From Methylovirgula sp. 4M-Z18 (lineage in GTDB: Bacteria > Pseudomonadota > Alphaproteobacteria > Rhizobiales > Beijerinckiaceae): a DNA stretch of 64,000 bases. The first letter of the stretch is position 1. Every line of letters begins with the position of its first letter. A program made the position numbers and the translations under genes. Shown in pieces: positions 44,139-52,941 of the stretch. The notes beneath the pieces were generated by a model, which worked only from the letters and a program-made list of their open reading frames with translations, was not told the DNA's origin and searched no databases. The stretch lies in the NCBI RefSeq assembly GCF_037890675.1, contig NZ_CP149574.1:682001-746000 (forward strand), written 5' to 3'.

Positions 44139-44450
44139 TCAGCATGGTAGATTTATCCTTCCGAACGGTAGCCTTTTTGGGTGCCTCGTAAAGCCAAATC
44201 TTCGCACGCGTCGCGCCCGCCTCCCCGTGAAAATAATGCTAGTAGCCGCCTGACAGATACCCCGATTGGTAAAGGTTACGGCTATCGATACTTTCGCGGA
44301 CAGGTGAGTGCTGAACTCCGCAGTGGTTCCTTTCGGTCCTTGCCGCGCAATCGAGGTTTCGACTTTCGCCTCCGCCCCGCCGTAGAAGGTGCCCACGGTC
44401 CCGACGGTATGACCGCCTGCCGCGAATCCTACTAGAGCCAACAAGAACAA
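44139..44450 (-). CDS. Possible second small ORF carrying the duplicated segment
   Basis: A 103-codon reading from TTG 44450 starting MFLLALVGFAAGGHTVG, then the same repeat-encoded stretch as the 77-aa ORF, and diverging after GTTAEFST into basic sequence. Without an ATG or Shine-Dalgarno sequence it may be non-coding; the conserved frame across both repeat copies is the only support. Confidence 0.25.
   Translation of the reverse strand: MFLLALVGFAAGGHTVGTVGTFYGGAEAKVETSIARQGPKGTTAEFSTHLSAKVSIAVTFTNRGICQAATSIIFTGRRARRVRRFGFTRHPKRLPFGRINLPC
44305..44437. repeat. 133-bp direct repeat, copy B (RT-distal)
   Basis: Second copy, same orientation, offset 379 bp from copy A, one mismatch (44427 T versus 44048 A). 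On the minus strand it also continues from a hydrophobic reading (AILFLLALVGFAAGG), as copy A does, although no ATG start is available (TTG at 44450). Confidence 0.9.
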
Positions 44451-44725
44451 GATAGCAACATCTGATTGGCTTGGTCAAGCAGAGACAAGTCTATTCAATC
44501 GCGTTGTCCCCACAAAATTCGTCCGAACCGCCACGGTCGAAGGGTTTCATCCGCTCGAGCCGATGCAGAATTTCTGCAATCCGATTTTCTCAGCCAACAC
44601 CAGCGCCCCTTCCTCCTTTAGATACCTCCATACGAAAATAATTAAGGCATGCCGCTGCGAACCCGCTAAAAATCATCGCCACCTTTCAGGCGCCCACCCG
44701 CGCCCCATTCCGGAGATGAAATTCC

Positions 44726-47137
44726 ATGAAAAGCCACGCCCAGGTTGTTGTGATTGGTGGCGGTGTTGTCGGTGCTTCCGTGCTTTACCATCTCACCAAG
44801 GCGGGGTGGAAGGATGTGATGCTGATCGAGCGGGCCGAACTCACCGCCGGGTCCACCTGGCATGCGGCGGGCGGCATGCACACCGTGAACGGCGACCCGA
44901 ATGTCGCAAAATTGCAGCAATATACGATCCAGCTCTACAAGGAGATCGAGCAAATCTCCGGCCAGTCCTGCGGCGTGCACATCACCGGCGGCATCATGCT
45001 CGCCGGGACGCAGGAGCGCATGGATTGGCTGAAAATGGCCAAGGCGCGCGGCCGCTATCTCGGCATGGACCTTGAAATCATCTCCATGGCCGAGGCCAAG
45101 AAGCTCGCGCCGCTGATGGACGAAAAACATTTCATCGGCGCGATGTATGACCCGATCGAGGGCCATGTCGACCCTTACGGCGTCACCCACGCTTATGCCA
45201 AGTCGGCGCAGATCGGCGGCGCCGAGATCGTGCGCCAATGCCGCGTCACCGATTTGCTGCAGCACCTCGACGGCTCCTGGGATGTCGTCACCGAAAAGGG
45301 CACGGTGCGCGCCGAGCATGTGGTGAATTGCGGCGGCCTGTGGGCGCGCGAGATCGGCCGCATGGTCGGCATCGAATTGCCGATCCTGGCGATGGAACAC
45401 CAATATCTGATCACCGACGATATGCCCCAGCTTGTCGGCCAGAAAGAGCAATTGCACCTCATCGATTTCGAGGGCGAGATCTACATGCGCCAGGAACGCG
45501 GCGGCATGCTGATGGGCACCTATGAGAAGAACGGCGTGCCGTGGTCGCCGAAAGAGACGCCGTGGGACTTCGGCCAGAACCTGTTGCCCGACGATCTGGA
45601 GCGCATCGCGCCGGAACTGGAAGTCGGCTTCAAGCACTTCCCCGCCATCGAGACGGCGGGCATCAAGAAGATCATCAACGGCCCCTTCACCTTCGCCCCC
45701 GACGGCAACCCGCTGATCGGTCCGGTCAAGGGCCTCAAGAATTTCTGGGTGGCCTGCGGCGTCATGGCCGGCTTCAGCCAGGGCGGCGGCGTCGGCCTCG
45801 CGCTCTCCAACTGGATGGTGCAGGGCGATCCGGGTTTCGACGTCTGGGGCATGGATGTCGCGCGCTACGGCGATTGGGCGACGCTGGCCTATACCAACGT
45901 CAAGGTGCGCGAGAATTATTCCCGCCGCTTCCGCATCCGCTTCCCCAACGAGGAACTGCCGGCCGCGCGCCCGCTGCGCACGACGCCGGTCTATGGCGAG
46001 CTCAAAGCCGAGAATGCCGTGTTCGGCGATTATTGCGGGCTCGAACACGCTTTGTGGTTCGCGCCGAAGGGCACGCCGGCAGAAGAAGAGTTCACCTTCA
46101 AGCGCTCCGAGGCGCATGAGCATGTCGGCGCCGAATGCCGCGCCGTGCGCGAGAGTGTCGGCCTCTTGGAAATCGCCAATTACGGCAAGATGGAAGTCAC
46201 CGGCCCGCGCGCTGCGGATTTCTTAAGCCATGTCATGGCCAACAAGATTCCCGATGTCGGCCGCATGGTGCTCACCCCCATGCTGAACGAGCAAGGCAAG
46301 CTGATCGGCGACTTCACGGTCGGCCGTCACGCCGCCGACAAGTTCTTCCTCGTCTGCACCTATGCGGCGGAAGTCTATTATATGCGCTGGTTCGAGAAGC
46401 ACCTGCCGGAGAGCGGCGTGACGATCCGACCCTGCGCGATGGAATACAACGGCTTCTCGGTCGCGGGGCCGAACTCCCGTGCCGTGCTGCAGAAGCTGGT
46501 GGGCGAGGATCTTTCCACCAAAGCCTTCCCGTTCATGACATTCCGCAAAATGAACGTCGGCCTGATGCCGGCCTTCGTCGGCCGCGTCAGCTTCACCGGC
46601 GATCTCGGCTACGAGATCTGGGTGACCTCCGATTACACCCGCGCGTTGTACAACGCGCTCACCGACGCCGGGGCCGAATTCAACATCCGTCCTATCGGCG
46701 GGCGGGCGCTCAATGCGCTGCGGCTGGAAAAGAGCTTCGGCACCTGGGCGCGCGAATACCGCCCGATCTATGGGCCGTATGAAGCCGGTCTCGGCCGGTT
46801 CGTCGATCTGAAGAAGAATGATTTCGTCGGCCGCTCCGCCGCGGTGAAGGAGAAGGAGGCGGGCGGCGCCTTGCGGCTCGTCACCTTCGATGTCGCCGCG
46901 CTCGATGCCGATGCGATCGGCGACGAGCCCGTCTGGCACGACGGCAAAGTGGTCGGCTGGGTCACGTCTGGCGGCTATGGCCATTCGGTCGGAAAATCCT
47001 TGGCGCTCGGCTATATTCCGAAGGAGCTCGCAAGCGTTTCGTCCGGCTTCGAAATCGAGATTCTGGGCGAGCGCCGGGCTGCTGTGAAGCTCGACGCGCC
47101 AGCCTTCGATCCGACAGGCAGCCGCATGCGCGCTTAG
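44726..47137 (+). CDS. Dimethylglycine/sarcosine dehydrogenase-like flavoprotein (FAD + GcvT)
   Basis: An 803-aa two-domain enzyme. Residues 1 to about 375 form a DAO-type FAD domain (VVVIGGGVVGASVLYHLTKA, then ELTAGSTWHAAGGMHTVNGD with the His used for covalent FAD in this family). About 420-800 is a GcvT aminomethyltransferase domain (EIANYGKMEVTGPRAADFLS, YEIWVTSDYTRALY, FGTWAREYRPIYGP) that binds tetrahydrofolate. It is expected to oxidatively demethylate dimethylglycine or a related N-methyl amine to CH2-THF. With sarcosine oxidase at 21-26 kb it would complete a betaine-to-glycine route. Exact substrate is inferred. Confidence 0.88.
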   Translation: MKSHAQVVVIGGGVVGASVLYHLTKAGWKDVMLIERAELTAGSTWHAAGGMHTVNGDPNVAKLQQYTIQLYKEIEQISGQSCGVHITGGIMLAGTQERMDWLKMAKARGRYLGMDLEIISMAEAKKLAPLMDEKHFIGAMYDPIEGHVDPYGVTHAYAKSAQIGGAEIVRQCRVTDLLQHLDGSWDVVTEKGTVRAEHVVNCGGLWAREIGRMVGIELPILAMEHQYLITDDMPQLVGQKEQLHLIDFEGEIYMRQERGGMLMGTYEKNGVPWSPKETPWDFGQNLLPDDLERIAPELEVGFKHFPAIETAGIKKIINGPFTFAPDGNPLIGPVKGLKNFWVACGVMAGFSQGGGVGLALSNWMVQGDPGFDVWGMDVARYGDWATLAYTNVKVRENYSRRFRIRFPNEELPAARPLRTTPVYGELKAENAVFGDYCGLEHALWFAPKGTPAEEEFTFKRSEAHEHVGAECRAVRESVGLLEIANYGKMEVTGPRAADFLSHVMANKIPDVGRMVLTPMLNEQGKLIGDFTVGRHAADKFFLVCTYAAEVYYMRWFEKHLPESGVTIRPCAMEYNGFSVAGPNSRAVLQKLVGEDLSTKAFPFMTFRKMNVGLMPAFVGRVSFTGDLGYEIWVTSDYTRALYNALTDAGAEFNIRPIGGRALNALRLEKSFGTWAREYRPIYGPYEAGLGRFVDLKKNDFVGRSAAVKEKEAGGALRLVTFDVAALDADAIGDEPVWHDGKVVGWVTSGGYGHSVGKSLALGYIPKELASVSSGFEIEILGERRAAVKLDAPAFDPTGSRMRA

Positions 47138-47259
47138 CGTACTTTCCAGCAAAGTTGCGCGACTTTTCGGTCAAGAACCAACGGCCCGCGCAGCGAAAAT
47201 GCGATAAAACAAAGATGTAGAACCATTTTGCGATCCTGAGAAAAAACACAAAATACTCT

Positions 47260-47296
47260 GGGGTCAAAACACCGTCCGTGATGGCGTTTTGACCCC
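47260..47296. repeat. Intergenic hairpin
   Basis: GGGGTCAAAAC - 15 nt - GTTTTGACCCC, perfect 11-bp arms, 123 bp after the dehydrogenase stop and 74 bp before the first ClpP-like gene. It may be a terminator for the former, though no T tract follows. Confidence 0.5.
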
Positions 47297-47369
47297 TAAT
47301 CCTAAAAGGGGTGCCTTGTGTGGTACGAAGGCCCTTGAACATGGTTAATTCCGGCACGATTATTTGGGC

Positions 47370-48698
47370 ATGGCTGCCCGGACGATCATACTAAAACTCC
47401 TTGTTTTCTTGGCTCTCACGCTCTGTCTCGGCAGCGCGAGCGCGCAGCCGTTGCTGGGCGATAAGGACCCGATGCGCGTCGTCATCGTGAGCGGCGACGA
47501 TCCGAATTGTACCGGCCACTGTCCGCGCTGGATTTCGGCGCAGGGCAACATCACCGAGACGACGCCGGCCGATTTCGCCCGCGTGCTCCAGGCGATGGGC
47601 AAGGACAAGCTGCCGATCGTGATTCATTCGTCGGGCGGCGTCGTGCCGGCGGCGCTCGAGATCGGCCGGATGATCCGCGCGCACGGGCTTGAGATCGCGG
47701 TCGGCCAGACGAGCTTTTTCGGTTGCGAACCGCGCGACAAGGATTGTGTGAAGGAGCCGGGCTTTGCCGGCTTCCGCGGAACAATTTCGTCGGCCAGCGC
47801 GGTGTGCGCTTCGGCTTGCGGCTTTCTCTTCGCCGGCGGCGTTCAGCGTCATGTCGGTATGCACGACTTCATTGGCGTGCATCAGATGTCGCAAGAGCTT
47901 ACGCATGTGACGACCCATTACATGCTGCACGTGTTGAAATATGCCAACGGGCACCGCGTGGTGGCGTCACGCGACATCGTCGATCAGACCAGTTGGACCG
48001 AGGGGCCGAAAGCGGAAACCTCGCCGGCGCAATACAGTAACGTTTCCGTCTATCTCACCCAAATGGGGATCGGCAACGGCCTTGTGCCGATGATGCTGGC
48101 GACGCCCAATACGTCGATCCACTGGATGACTCGCGCCGAATTGTTCGACGCATCGATGGCGACCGACTCGACCGATGCCCGTCAATGGATTGCCAGCATC
48201 GGCAACGACGCGCTGGCCACCTACCACGCTTCGCCCGATTACCGCACGCTCACCTATGCGCATGCGCTGCTGCGGATGGGGCAGGGGGCGGATGGGCCGA
48301 TCCTGTTGAGCCTGGATTTCGCTTATCGTCACAATGATGGCGTCGTCAGCCTGACCGCGACGCCGACGAGCAACGGTAAGCTTGTCGAAAGTTCGCCGGC
48401 GAATGTGTTCGTCGCCATGCCGAAAGGCCAATTGGAGGTTGCTTCCGAAGCGAGCCGGAATAGCGTGTCGGAGCCGCTCACGGTTTCGATCCGCAAACGC
48501 GAATTTTGCGATCTGGCACGCGACGGCAGGATCCGTGTCGCCTTCGAAAGCGGTCACACCCCGAACGACACGCGGCTCAGTCTCGCGGCGGATGTGCGGA
48601 CCTTCTCGTCCATGCCGGGGCTGCTCGAGGAGGCGTGTGGAGATTTTACGCCCGCGCAGGCGAATGTCGCGTCGCGCAACGACGGGGCTTTGTACTGA
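47370..48698 (+). CDS. Secreted ClpP-like protein, tandem copy 1
   Basis: A 442-aa exported protein. Signal peptide: ARTIILKLLVFLALTLCLGS, with cleavage after SASAQ. The N-terminal 180 residues have a ClpP/crotonase-like pattern as in COG3904-type periplasmic proteins: IVIHSSGGVVPAALEIGRMI (oxyanion strand/helix), VCASACGFLFAGGVQR with Ser as candidate nucleophile, and FIGVHQMSQ with His. The C-terminal 200 residues are a beta-rich domain of unknown role. Paired cysteines (FFGCEPRDKDC) suggest periplasmic disulfides. ATG 47370 aligns with the starts of the two paralogues that follow. Proteolytic activity is inferred. Confidence 0.78.
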   Translation: MAARTIILKLLVFLALTLCLGSASAQPLLGDKDPMRVVIVSGDDPNCTGHCPRWISAQGNITETTPADFARVLQAMGKDKLPIVIHSSGGVVPAALEIGRMIRAHGLEIAVGQTSFFGCEPRDKDCVKEPGFAGFRGTISSASAVCASACGFLFAGGVQRHVGMHDFIGVHQMSQELTHVTTHYMLHVLKYANGHRVVASRDIVDQTSWTEGPKAETSPAQYSNVSVYLTQMGIGNGLVPMMLATPNTSIHWMTRAELFDASMATDSTDARQWIASIGNDALATYHASPDYRTLTYAHALLRMGQGADGPILLSLDFAYRHNDGVVSLTATPTSNGKLVESSPANVFVAMPKGQLEVASEASRNSVSEPLTVSIRKREFCDLARDGRIRVAFESGHTPNDTRLSLAADVRTFSSMPGLLEEACGDFTPAQANVASRNDGALY

Positions 48699-48754
48699 GC
48701 GTCGCCGCGCCGCCCTCGGGTTTGGTGCATCGGCCTTAGACCAAGCCGGCAGCC

Positions 48755-48850
48755 GCAGGAGTAAGCCTAAAAGACGATTTCGCCAGGGCCCCTGCCGCAC
48801 ACAAAGGCGCTTGAAATTTGTGTTTCGCTTGACGATAGTTTGGGCATGGT
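48755..48850. repeat. Duplicated leader upstream of copy 2
   Basis: This roughly 95-bp sequence, containing AAGACGATTTCGC, CCTGCCGCACACAAAGGCGC and CTTGACGATAGTT, recurs before copy 3 at 50463-50553 with few changes. It probably holds the shared promoter (CTTGACG as a -35-like box). Confidence 0.75.
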
Positions 48851-50276
48851 GGCTCGGGCTGTTGCGCTCAAATTCCTTGTTTTGTTGGCTTTCACACTCT
48901 GTCTCGGCGGCGCGTGGGCGCAGGAGCAGAGCGCCGATGACCCGATGCGCGTCGTGATCGTGACCGACGATGATCCTGACTGTGCCGGCCATTGCGCGCG
49001 TTGGATTTCTGCCCAGGGCACGATCACCTTGGAGACGCCGGGAGAGTTTGCCCGCGCCTTCAAGGCGATGGGCAAGGACAAGCTGCCGATTGTCATTCAA
49101 TCGCGGGGCGGGGCGGAGCAAGCAGGGCTCGAGATCGGCCGAATGATTCGGCAGCGCGGGCTCGAGATTGCCGTCGGCCAGACACGCTTTTTCGGCTGCG
49201 AACCAAGTGACGCAAGCTGTGCAAAACGATCGGGCTTTGCCGGCTATCACGGTATCGTTTCGTCAGGCCCCGCGTATTGTGCTTCCGCGTGCAGTTTTCT
49301 CTTCGCCGGCGGTGTGAAGCGCTATGTCGGTGTGTTGGCCCGCATTGGCGTGCATCAGACGATCCGGCGACAGACCCACGTTTTAACGCGTTACATGGTG
49401 CATTTCCTGAAATATCCTGACGGGCACCGCGTGGAAGTGTCGCGTCAGACCATCGGCCAGACCCGGTGGACCGACGAGCCGGAGGCAGAGACATCGGCGG
49501 CCCAATACCGGGACGTTGCCGCCTATCTCAAGCAAATGGGGATCGGCGATGGGGTGTTGCCGCTGGTCTTGGCGACCCCCAATACATCGATTCACTGGAT
49601 GACCAGTGCGGAATTGTTCGACACGTCGATGGCAACCGATCGAACCGATGCCGCGCAATTGATTGCCCGTCTCGGCCGCGACCAACTTGCCGCCTATCAT
49701 GCGTCGCCCGATTACCGCACCGTCACCCTTGCACATGCCACGCTGCCGATGGGGCAGGGATCGGATGGGCCGGTTCTGCTGAGTCTGGATTTTACCTATC
49801 GCCGGAACGACGGTGCCATTCGTCTGGCGGCCATGCCGACAAGCAATGGCCGTCCGTTCGAACGGCCGCCGCTCGATGTGTCCGTTACGATGCCGAAAGG
49901 GCAAGTAGAGGTTGCGTCCGTAGCGACACGGCAGATGCCCTCGGATCCGCTCACGGTGTCGATTCCCAAGAGTGAATTTTGCGATCTGGCGCAGGACGGG
50001 ATGGTTCGCATCGAGTTTGAAAGCGGTCGCGCCCCGAATGAGACGAGGCTCAGTCTCGTGACCAATGCGCAGATTTTCTCCTCCATGCCGGGGCTGCTCA
50101 AAGAGGCGTGCGGCGAGCCGGCACCCACGCAGGCGCCCACGCCGACGCATGCAAATGTCGCGTTGCGCGATGGTGGGACATCGCCCAAACCGTCGCCCGC
50201 CGCGTCGGCCAAGAGTCGCCTCGTTCCGGCGACGTCGAAATCGCTGGACGGGTCGGATAGCCAACGCTTGTGGTGA
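48846..50276 (+). CDS. Secreted ClpP-like protein, tandem copy 2
   Basis: A 476-aa paralogue of the preceding gene, alignable along its whole length. It has a signal peptide (ARAVALKFLVLLAFTLCLGG, ending GAWAQ), IVIQSRGGAEQAGLEIGRMI, YCASACSFLFAGGVKR with the candidate Ser, RIGVHQT with His, and the C-terminal beta-rich domain. It adds a Pro/Thr/Ser-rich tail of about 60 residues (APTQAPTPTHAN, ending SLDGSDSQRLW) absent from copy 1 and shared with copy 3. The start ATG 48846 was chosen by alignment with the paralogues. Confidence 0.78.
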   Translation: MVARAVALKFLVLLAFTLCLGGAWAQEQSADDPMRVVIVTDDDPDCAGHCARWISAQGTITLETPGEFARAFKAMGKDKLPIVIQSRGGAEQAGLEIGRMIRQRGLEIAVGQTRFFGCEPSDASCAKRSGFAGYHGIVSSGPAYCASACSFLFAGGVKRYVGVLARIGVHQTIRRQTHVLTRYMVHFLKYPDGHRVEVSRQTIGQTRWTDEPEAETSAAQYRDVAAYLKQMGIGDGVLPLVLATPNTSIHWMTSAELFDTSMATDRTDAAQLIARLGRDQLAAYHASPDYRTVTLAHATLPMGQGSDGPVLLSLDFTYRRNDGAIRLAAMPTSNGRPFERPPLDVSVTMPKGQVEVASVATRQMPSDPLTVSIPKSEFCDLAQDGMVRIEFESGRAPNETRLSLVTNAQIFSSMPGLLKEACGEPAPTQAPTPTHANVALRDGGTSPKPSPAASAKSRLVPATSKSLDGSDSQRLW

Positions 50277-50329
50277 GGGATGAAATCCTGCGATTGACGC
50301 CGCTCGCGGTTCAAGCGCGGATCGGGCGA

Positions 50330-50425
50330 TCAAGCATGCCCGCGTAGTCCGCCGCCTTCCCCTGGCTTGCGCTTGAACCACCGCACCAGGTAAGCGATGC
50401 CGAATACCGCCGTTGCGAGGCCTGG
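50330..50425 (-). pseudogene. Duplicated 3' end of opgC
   Basis: The minus strand encodes IAYLVRWFKRKPGEGG and ends RGHA-stop at 50330-50332, nearly identical to the C-terminus of the intact opgC at 51700 (IAYLVRWFKRKPWEGG, ending GHA). Only about 30 codons are present. It shows that the tandem duplication unit ran from the ClpP-like gene into the convergent opgC. Confidence 0.85.
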
Positions 50426-50462
50426 CGCACCAGCCTTCGACCCGGCCGGCAACCGCGTGCAG

Positions 50463-50553
50463 GCGTAAGCCAAAAAGACGATTTCGCTAGGTCCCTGCCG
50501 CACACAAAGGCGCTTGAATTTTGTGTGTTGCTTGACGATAGTTCGAGCATGAT
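50463..50553. repeat. Duplicated leader upstream of copy 3
   Basis: Counterpart of 48755-48850, with AAGACGATTTCGCTAGG, CCTGCCGCACACAAAGGCGC and CTTGACGATAGTTCGAGC leading into the copy 3 start. Confidence 0.75.
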
Positions 50554-51646
50554 GGCTCGGGCTGTTGTCGTAAATTTCCTTGTTTCCTTGGTTTTCATGC
50601 TTTGTTGCGGCGGCGCGAGCGCGCAGCAGCAGAGCGCGAAGGACCCGATGCGCGTCGTGATCGTGACCGGTGACGATCCGGGCTGTGCCGGGTGCGCCCA
50701 TTGGATTTCTGCTCAGGGCATGATCACGACGGACACGCCGGGCGAGTTCGCCCGCGTCTTCCAGGCGATGGGCAACGCCAGGTTGCCGATTGTCATTCAA
50801 TCGCCGGGCGGGGAGGTGCATGCAGCGCTTGAGATCGGTCGCATGATTCGGCGGCGCGGGCTTGATATTGCCGTCGGCCTGACGCGCTTTTCCGACTGCG
50901 GACCAAGTGATGCAACCTGTGCAAAGCGACCGGGTTTTGCCGGCTATCGCGGTGCCGTTTCGTCGGGCACGGCATATTGTGCTTCCGCGTGTCCTTTAGT
51001 CTTCGCCGGCGGCGTGAAGCGCGATGCCGGTCGGTCCGCCTTCGTCGGCGTGCATCAGATAATCCGTTACCTGATACACTACCGGCAAGGTCCTGACGGG
51101 CACAGCGTGGAGGTGTCGCGCGATGCCACCGGCCAGACCCAGTGGACCGACGGGCCGGAGGCACAGACTTCAGTGGCCCAATACCAGGAGCTTGCCACCT
51201 ATTTCAGGCAAATGGGGGTCGACGACGGGGTGGTGCCGCTGATGTTGAAGACGCCCAATGCATCGATGCACTGGATGAGCCGCGCGGAATTGTTCGATAC
51301 GTTGCTGGCGACCGATTCGACCGATGCCTCGGAATGGGTCGCAAATTTCGGCCATGATCCAATTGTCGTCCGTTATGCGCCGCATGACGTCTATCATGCG
51401 CCGCCCGCCGTCTATCATGCGCCGCCCCACGACAGCACCATCCCCCCTGCACACGCCGCGCTGCCGATGGCGCACGGACCGGATGGGCAAACGCCCTCGC
51501 AGGCACAGACACCGACGCATGCGAACGTCGTGTCGCGCGATGGCGGGACATCGCCCAGACCGTTGCCCGACGCCGCACCGGCCAAGCGGCGCGTTCCGGC
51601 GACGCCGAAATCGCTGGACGCGTCGGATAGCCAACGCTTGTGGTGA
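50549..51646 (+). CDS. Secreted ClpP-like protein, tandem copy 3 (internally shortened)
   Basis: A 365-aa paralogue. Signal peptide: VVNFLVSLVFMLCCGGASAQ. The catalytic-type segments are kept (IVIQSPGGEVHAALEIGRMI, YCASACPLVFAGG, FVGVHQI). The C-terminal beta-rich domain present in copies 1 and 2 is missing: the sequence passes from ALPMAHGPDG to the Thr/Pro tail (QTPTHANVVSRDGGTSP, ending SLDASDSQRLW), an in-frame loss of about 125 residues. In its place there is a 21-bp tandem repeat giving VYHAPPAVYHAPP (51389-51426). It may be a diverged or non-functional copy. Confidence 0.75.
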   Translation: MMARAVVVNFLVSLVFMLCCGGASAQQQSAKDPMRVVIVTGDDPGCAGCAHWISAQGMITTDTPGEFARVFQAMGNARLPIVIQSPGGEVHAALEIGRMIRRRGLDIAVGLTRFSDCGPSDATCAKRPGFAGYRGAVSSGTAYCASACPLVFAGGVKRDAGRSAFVGVHQIIRYLIHYRQGPDGHSVEVSRDATGQTQWTDGPEAQTSVAQYQELATYFRQMGVDDGVVPLMLKTPNASMHWMSRAELFDTLLATDSTDASEWVANFGHDPIVVRYAPHDVYHAPPAVYHAPPHDSTIPPAHAALPMAHGPDGQTPSQAQTPTHANVVSRDGGTSPRPLPDAAPAKRRVPATPKSLDASDSQRLW

Positions 51647-51699
51647 GGGACGAAATCCTGCAATGGGCGCCGCTCGCAGCGCGAGCACAGATCGGACTA

Positions 51700-52866
51700 T
51701 CAGGCGTGCCCGTGCCGTCGCCCGCCTTCCCACGGCTTGCGCTTGAACCACCGCACCAGATAGGCGATGGCGAACACCGCCGCGAGCCCGGTGATATTGG
51801 CGATGGCATCGGTGAGCAGGTTGCGGCCGAAGACGTCGAGCATCATGCCCATGATCCAGGCGAGGGAGAGCGAGGCCATGAAGGTGGCGAGCGATTGCTG
51901 GCCGACCATCGCGATCCACGGCACGACGCGATTGTGCAGGATCCGCGGATAGCGATCGGCGAGGCTGAGTGCGACATAGGCGGAGGCGAGAAAATGCAGG
52001 TAGCGCAGCGGGCTCAATTCGCTCGTCGCAACGCCGGCGTCGGGAACGATCCAATCGCGCAGGGTTTGGAGAGCAGGGACATTCTCGGTGAAGGCCCAGA
52101 AATTGACCGGCACGGCGAGCAGCAGAAAGATGACGCAGGACCAGAACAGCACGGGCACGTTCCATGTCGGTCGCGGCAGAAAACCCATGCCGAAGGCAAA
52201 GCCGGTGAAGAACAGCATCTGCCAGGCGAAGGGATTGAAGAACCAGACCCACCCCTGCTCCACATGGTTGGGAAGATCGATATGGGTGACCTGCACGATC
52301 AGCCATAGACAGAAGGACAGGGCCAGCGGTAGCCAGCGCGCGAGGCGCGCCAGCGCCATCACCACAGGCACGAGCGCGAGCAGCACCAGATACATCGGCA
52401 GGATGTTCAAAAGGTCCGGCAGGAAGGTGAGGGTCATGACCTGTGGCAAGGCGCCGGCCGGCCTTTGAATCAGCGGCCCGATTTCGAGCGCGGTCACGTA
52501 ATCGCGCGCACCCGGCAGCTTGCTCGCCATGATCGAGATCACCGCCAAGGCGAAGAACAGGCCGATATGCGCCCAGTAGACTTGCCACATGCGATAAGCG
52601 ATGCGTGCTGCGCCCATGAACCAGCCGCGCCGCACGAACACCGAACCGAAGGCCAGAGACGAGGCGAGGCCCGAGCAGAAGACGAATAGTTCCGCCGCGG
52701 AGGAAAAGCCGAAACGCGCCGGAATCCAGCGGTCCCACGCATTGTCCGGCACATGCGCGATGAAGATGATGAGCATCGCCAGGCCGCGGAACAGGTCGAG
52801 CCGCAAATCGCGCGGGCGTTTTGCGGGTTTTTGAGCGGCGGCATATTCGGCGGTCATGTCCAACAT
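51700..52866 (-). CDS. opgC: OpgC-type membrane protein (periplasmic glucan succinylation)
   Basis: A 388-aa integral membrane protein with about ten helices, of the OpgC/acyltransferase-3-like group that adds succinyl groups to osmoregulated periplasmic glucans. Signatures: LRLDLFRGLAMLIIFIAHVP at the N-terminus (catalytic-type His in the first helix), FGFSSAAELFVFCSGL, and LPMYLVLLALVPVVMALAR. ATG 52866 (MLDMTAEY) is used; ATG 52857 is an alternative. It is convergent with the ClpP-like array, and a scrap of its 3' end is duplicated at 50330. Confidence 0.88.
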   Translation of the reverse strand: MLDMTAEYAAAQKPAKRPRDLRLDLFRGLAMLIIFIAHVPDNAWDRWIPARFGFSSAAELFVFCSGLASSLAFGSVFVRRGWFMGAARIAYRMWQVYWAHIGLFFALAVISIMASKLPGARDYVTALEIGPLIQRPAGALPQVMTLTFLPDLLNILPMYLVLLALVPVVMALARLARWLPLALSFCLWLIVQVTHIDLPNHVEQGWVWFFNPFAWQMLFFTGFAFGMGFLPRPTWNVPVLFWSCVIFLLLAVPVNFWAFTENVPALQTLRDWIVPDAGVATSELSPLRYLHFLASAYVALSLADRYPRILHNRVVPWIAMVGQQSLATFMASLSLAWIMGMMLDVFGRNLLTDAIANITGLAAVFAIAYLVRWFKRKPWEGGRRHGHA

Positions 52867-52941
52867 AGACCACCGATAGCCATGTGCCGGGCCAAAGGCC
52901 AATTACAAATCTGTGAGGACGCCGGACCGAGGCTGTGTCGG

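Noticed and set aside
42569-44437. Calling the RT locus a diversity-generating retroelement
   Set aside because: The two 133-bp repeats differ at one base only, no variable target-gene C-terminus (C-type lectin or Ig fold) or Avd gene was seen, and the RT resembles group II-like enzymes more than DGR RTs. Kept as a question, not a call.
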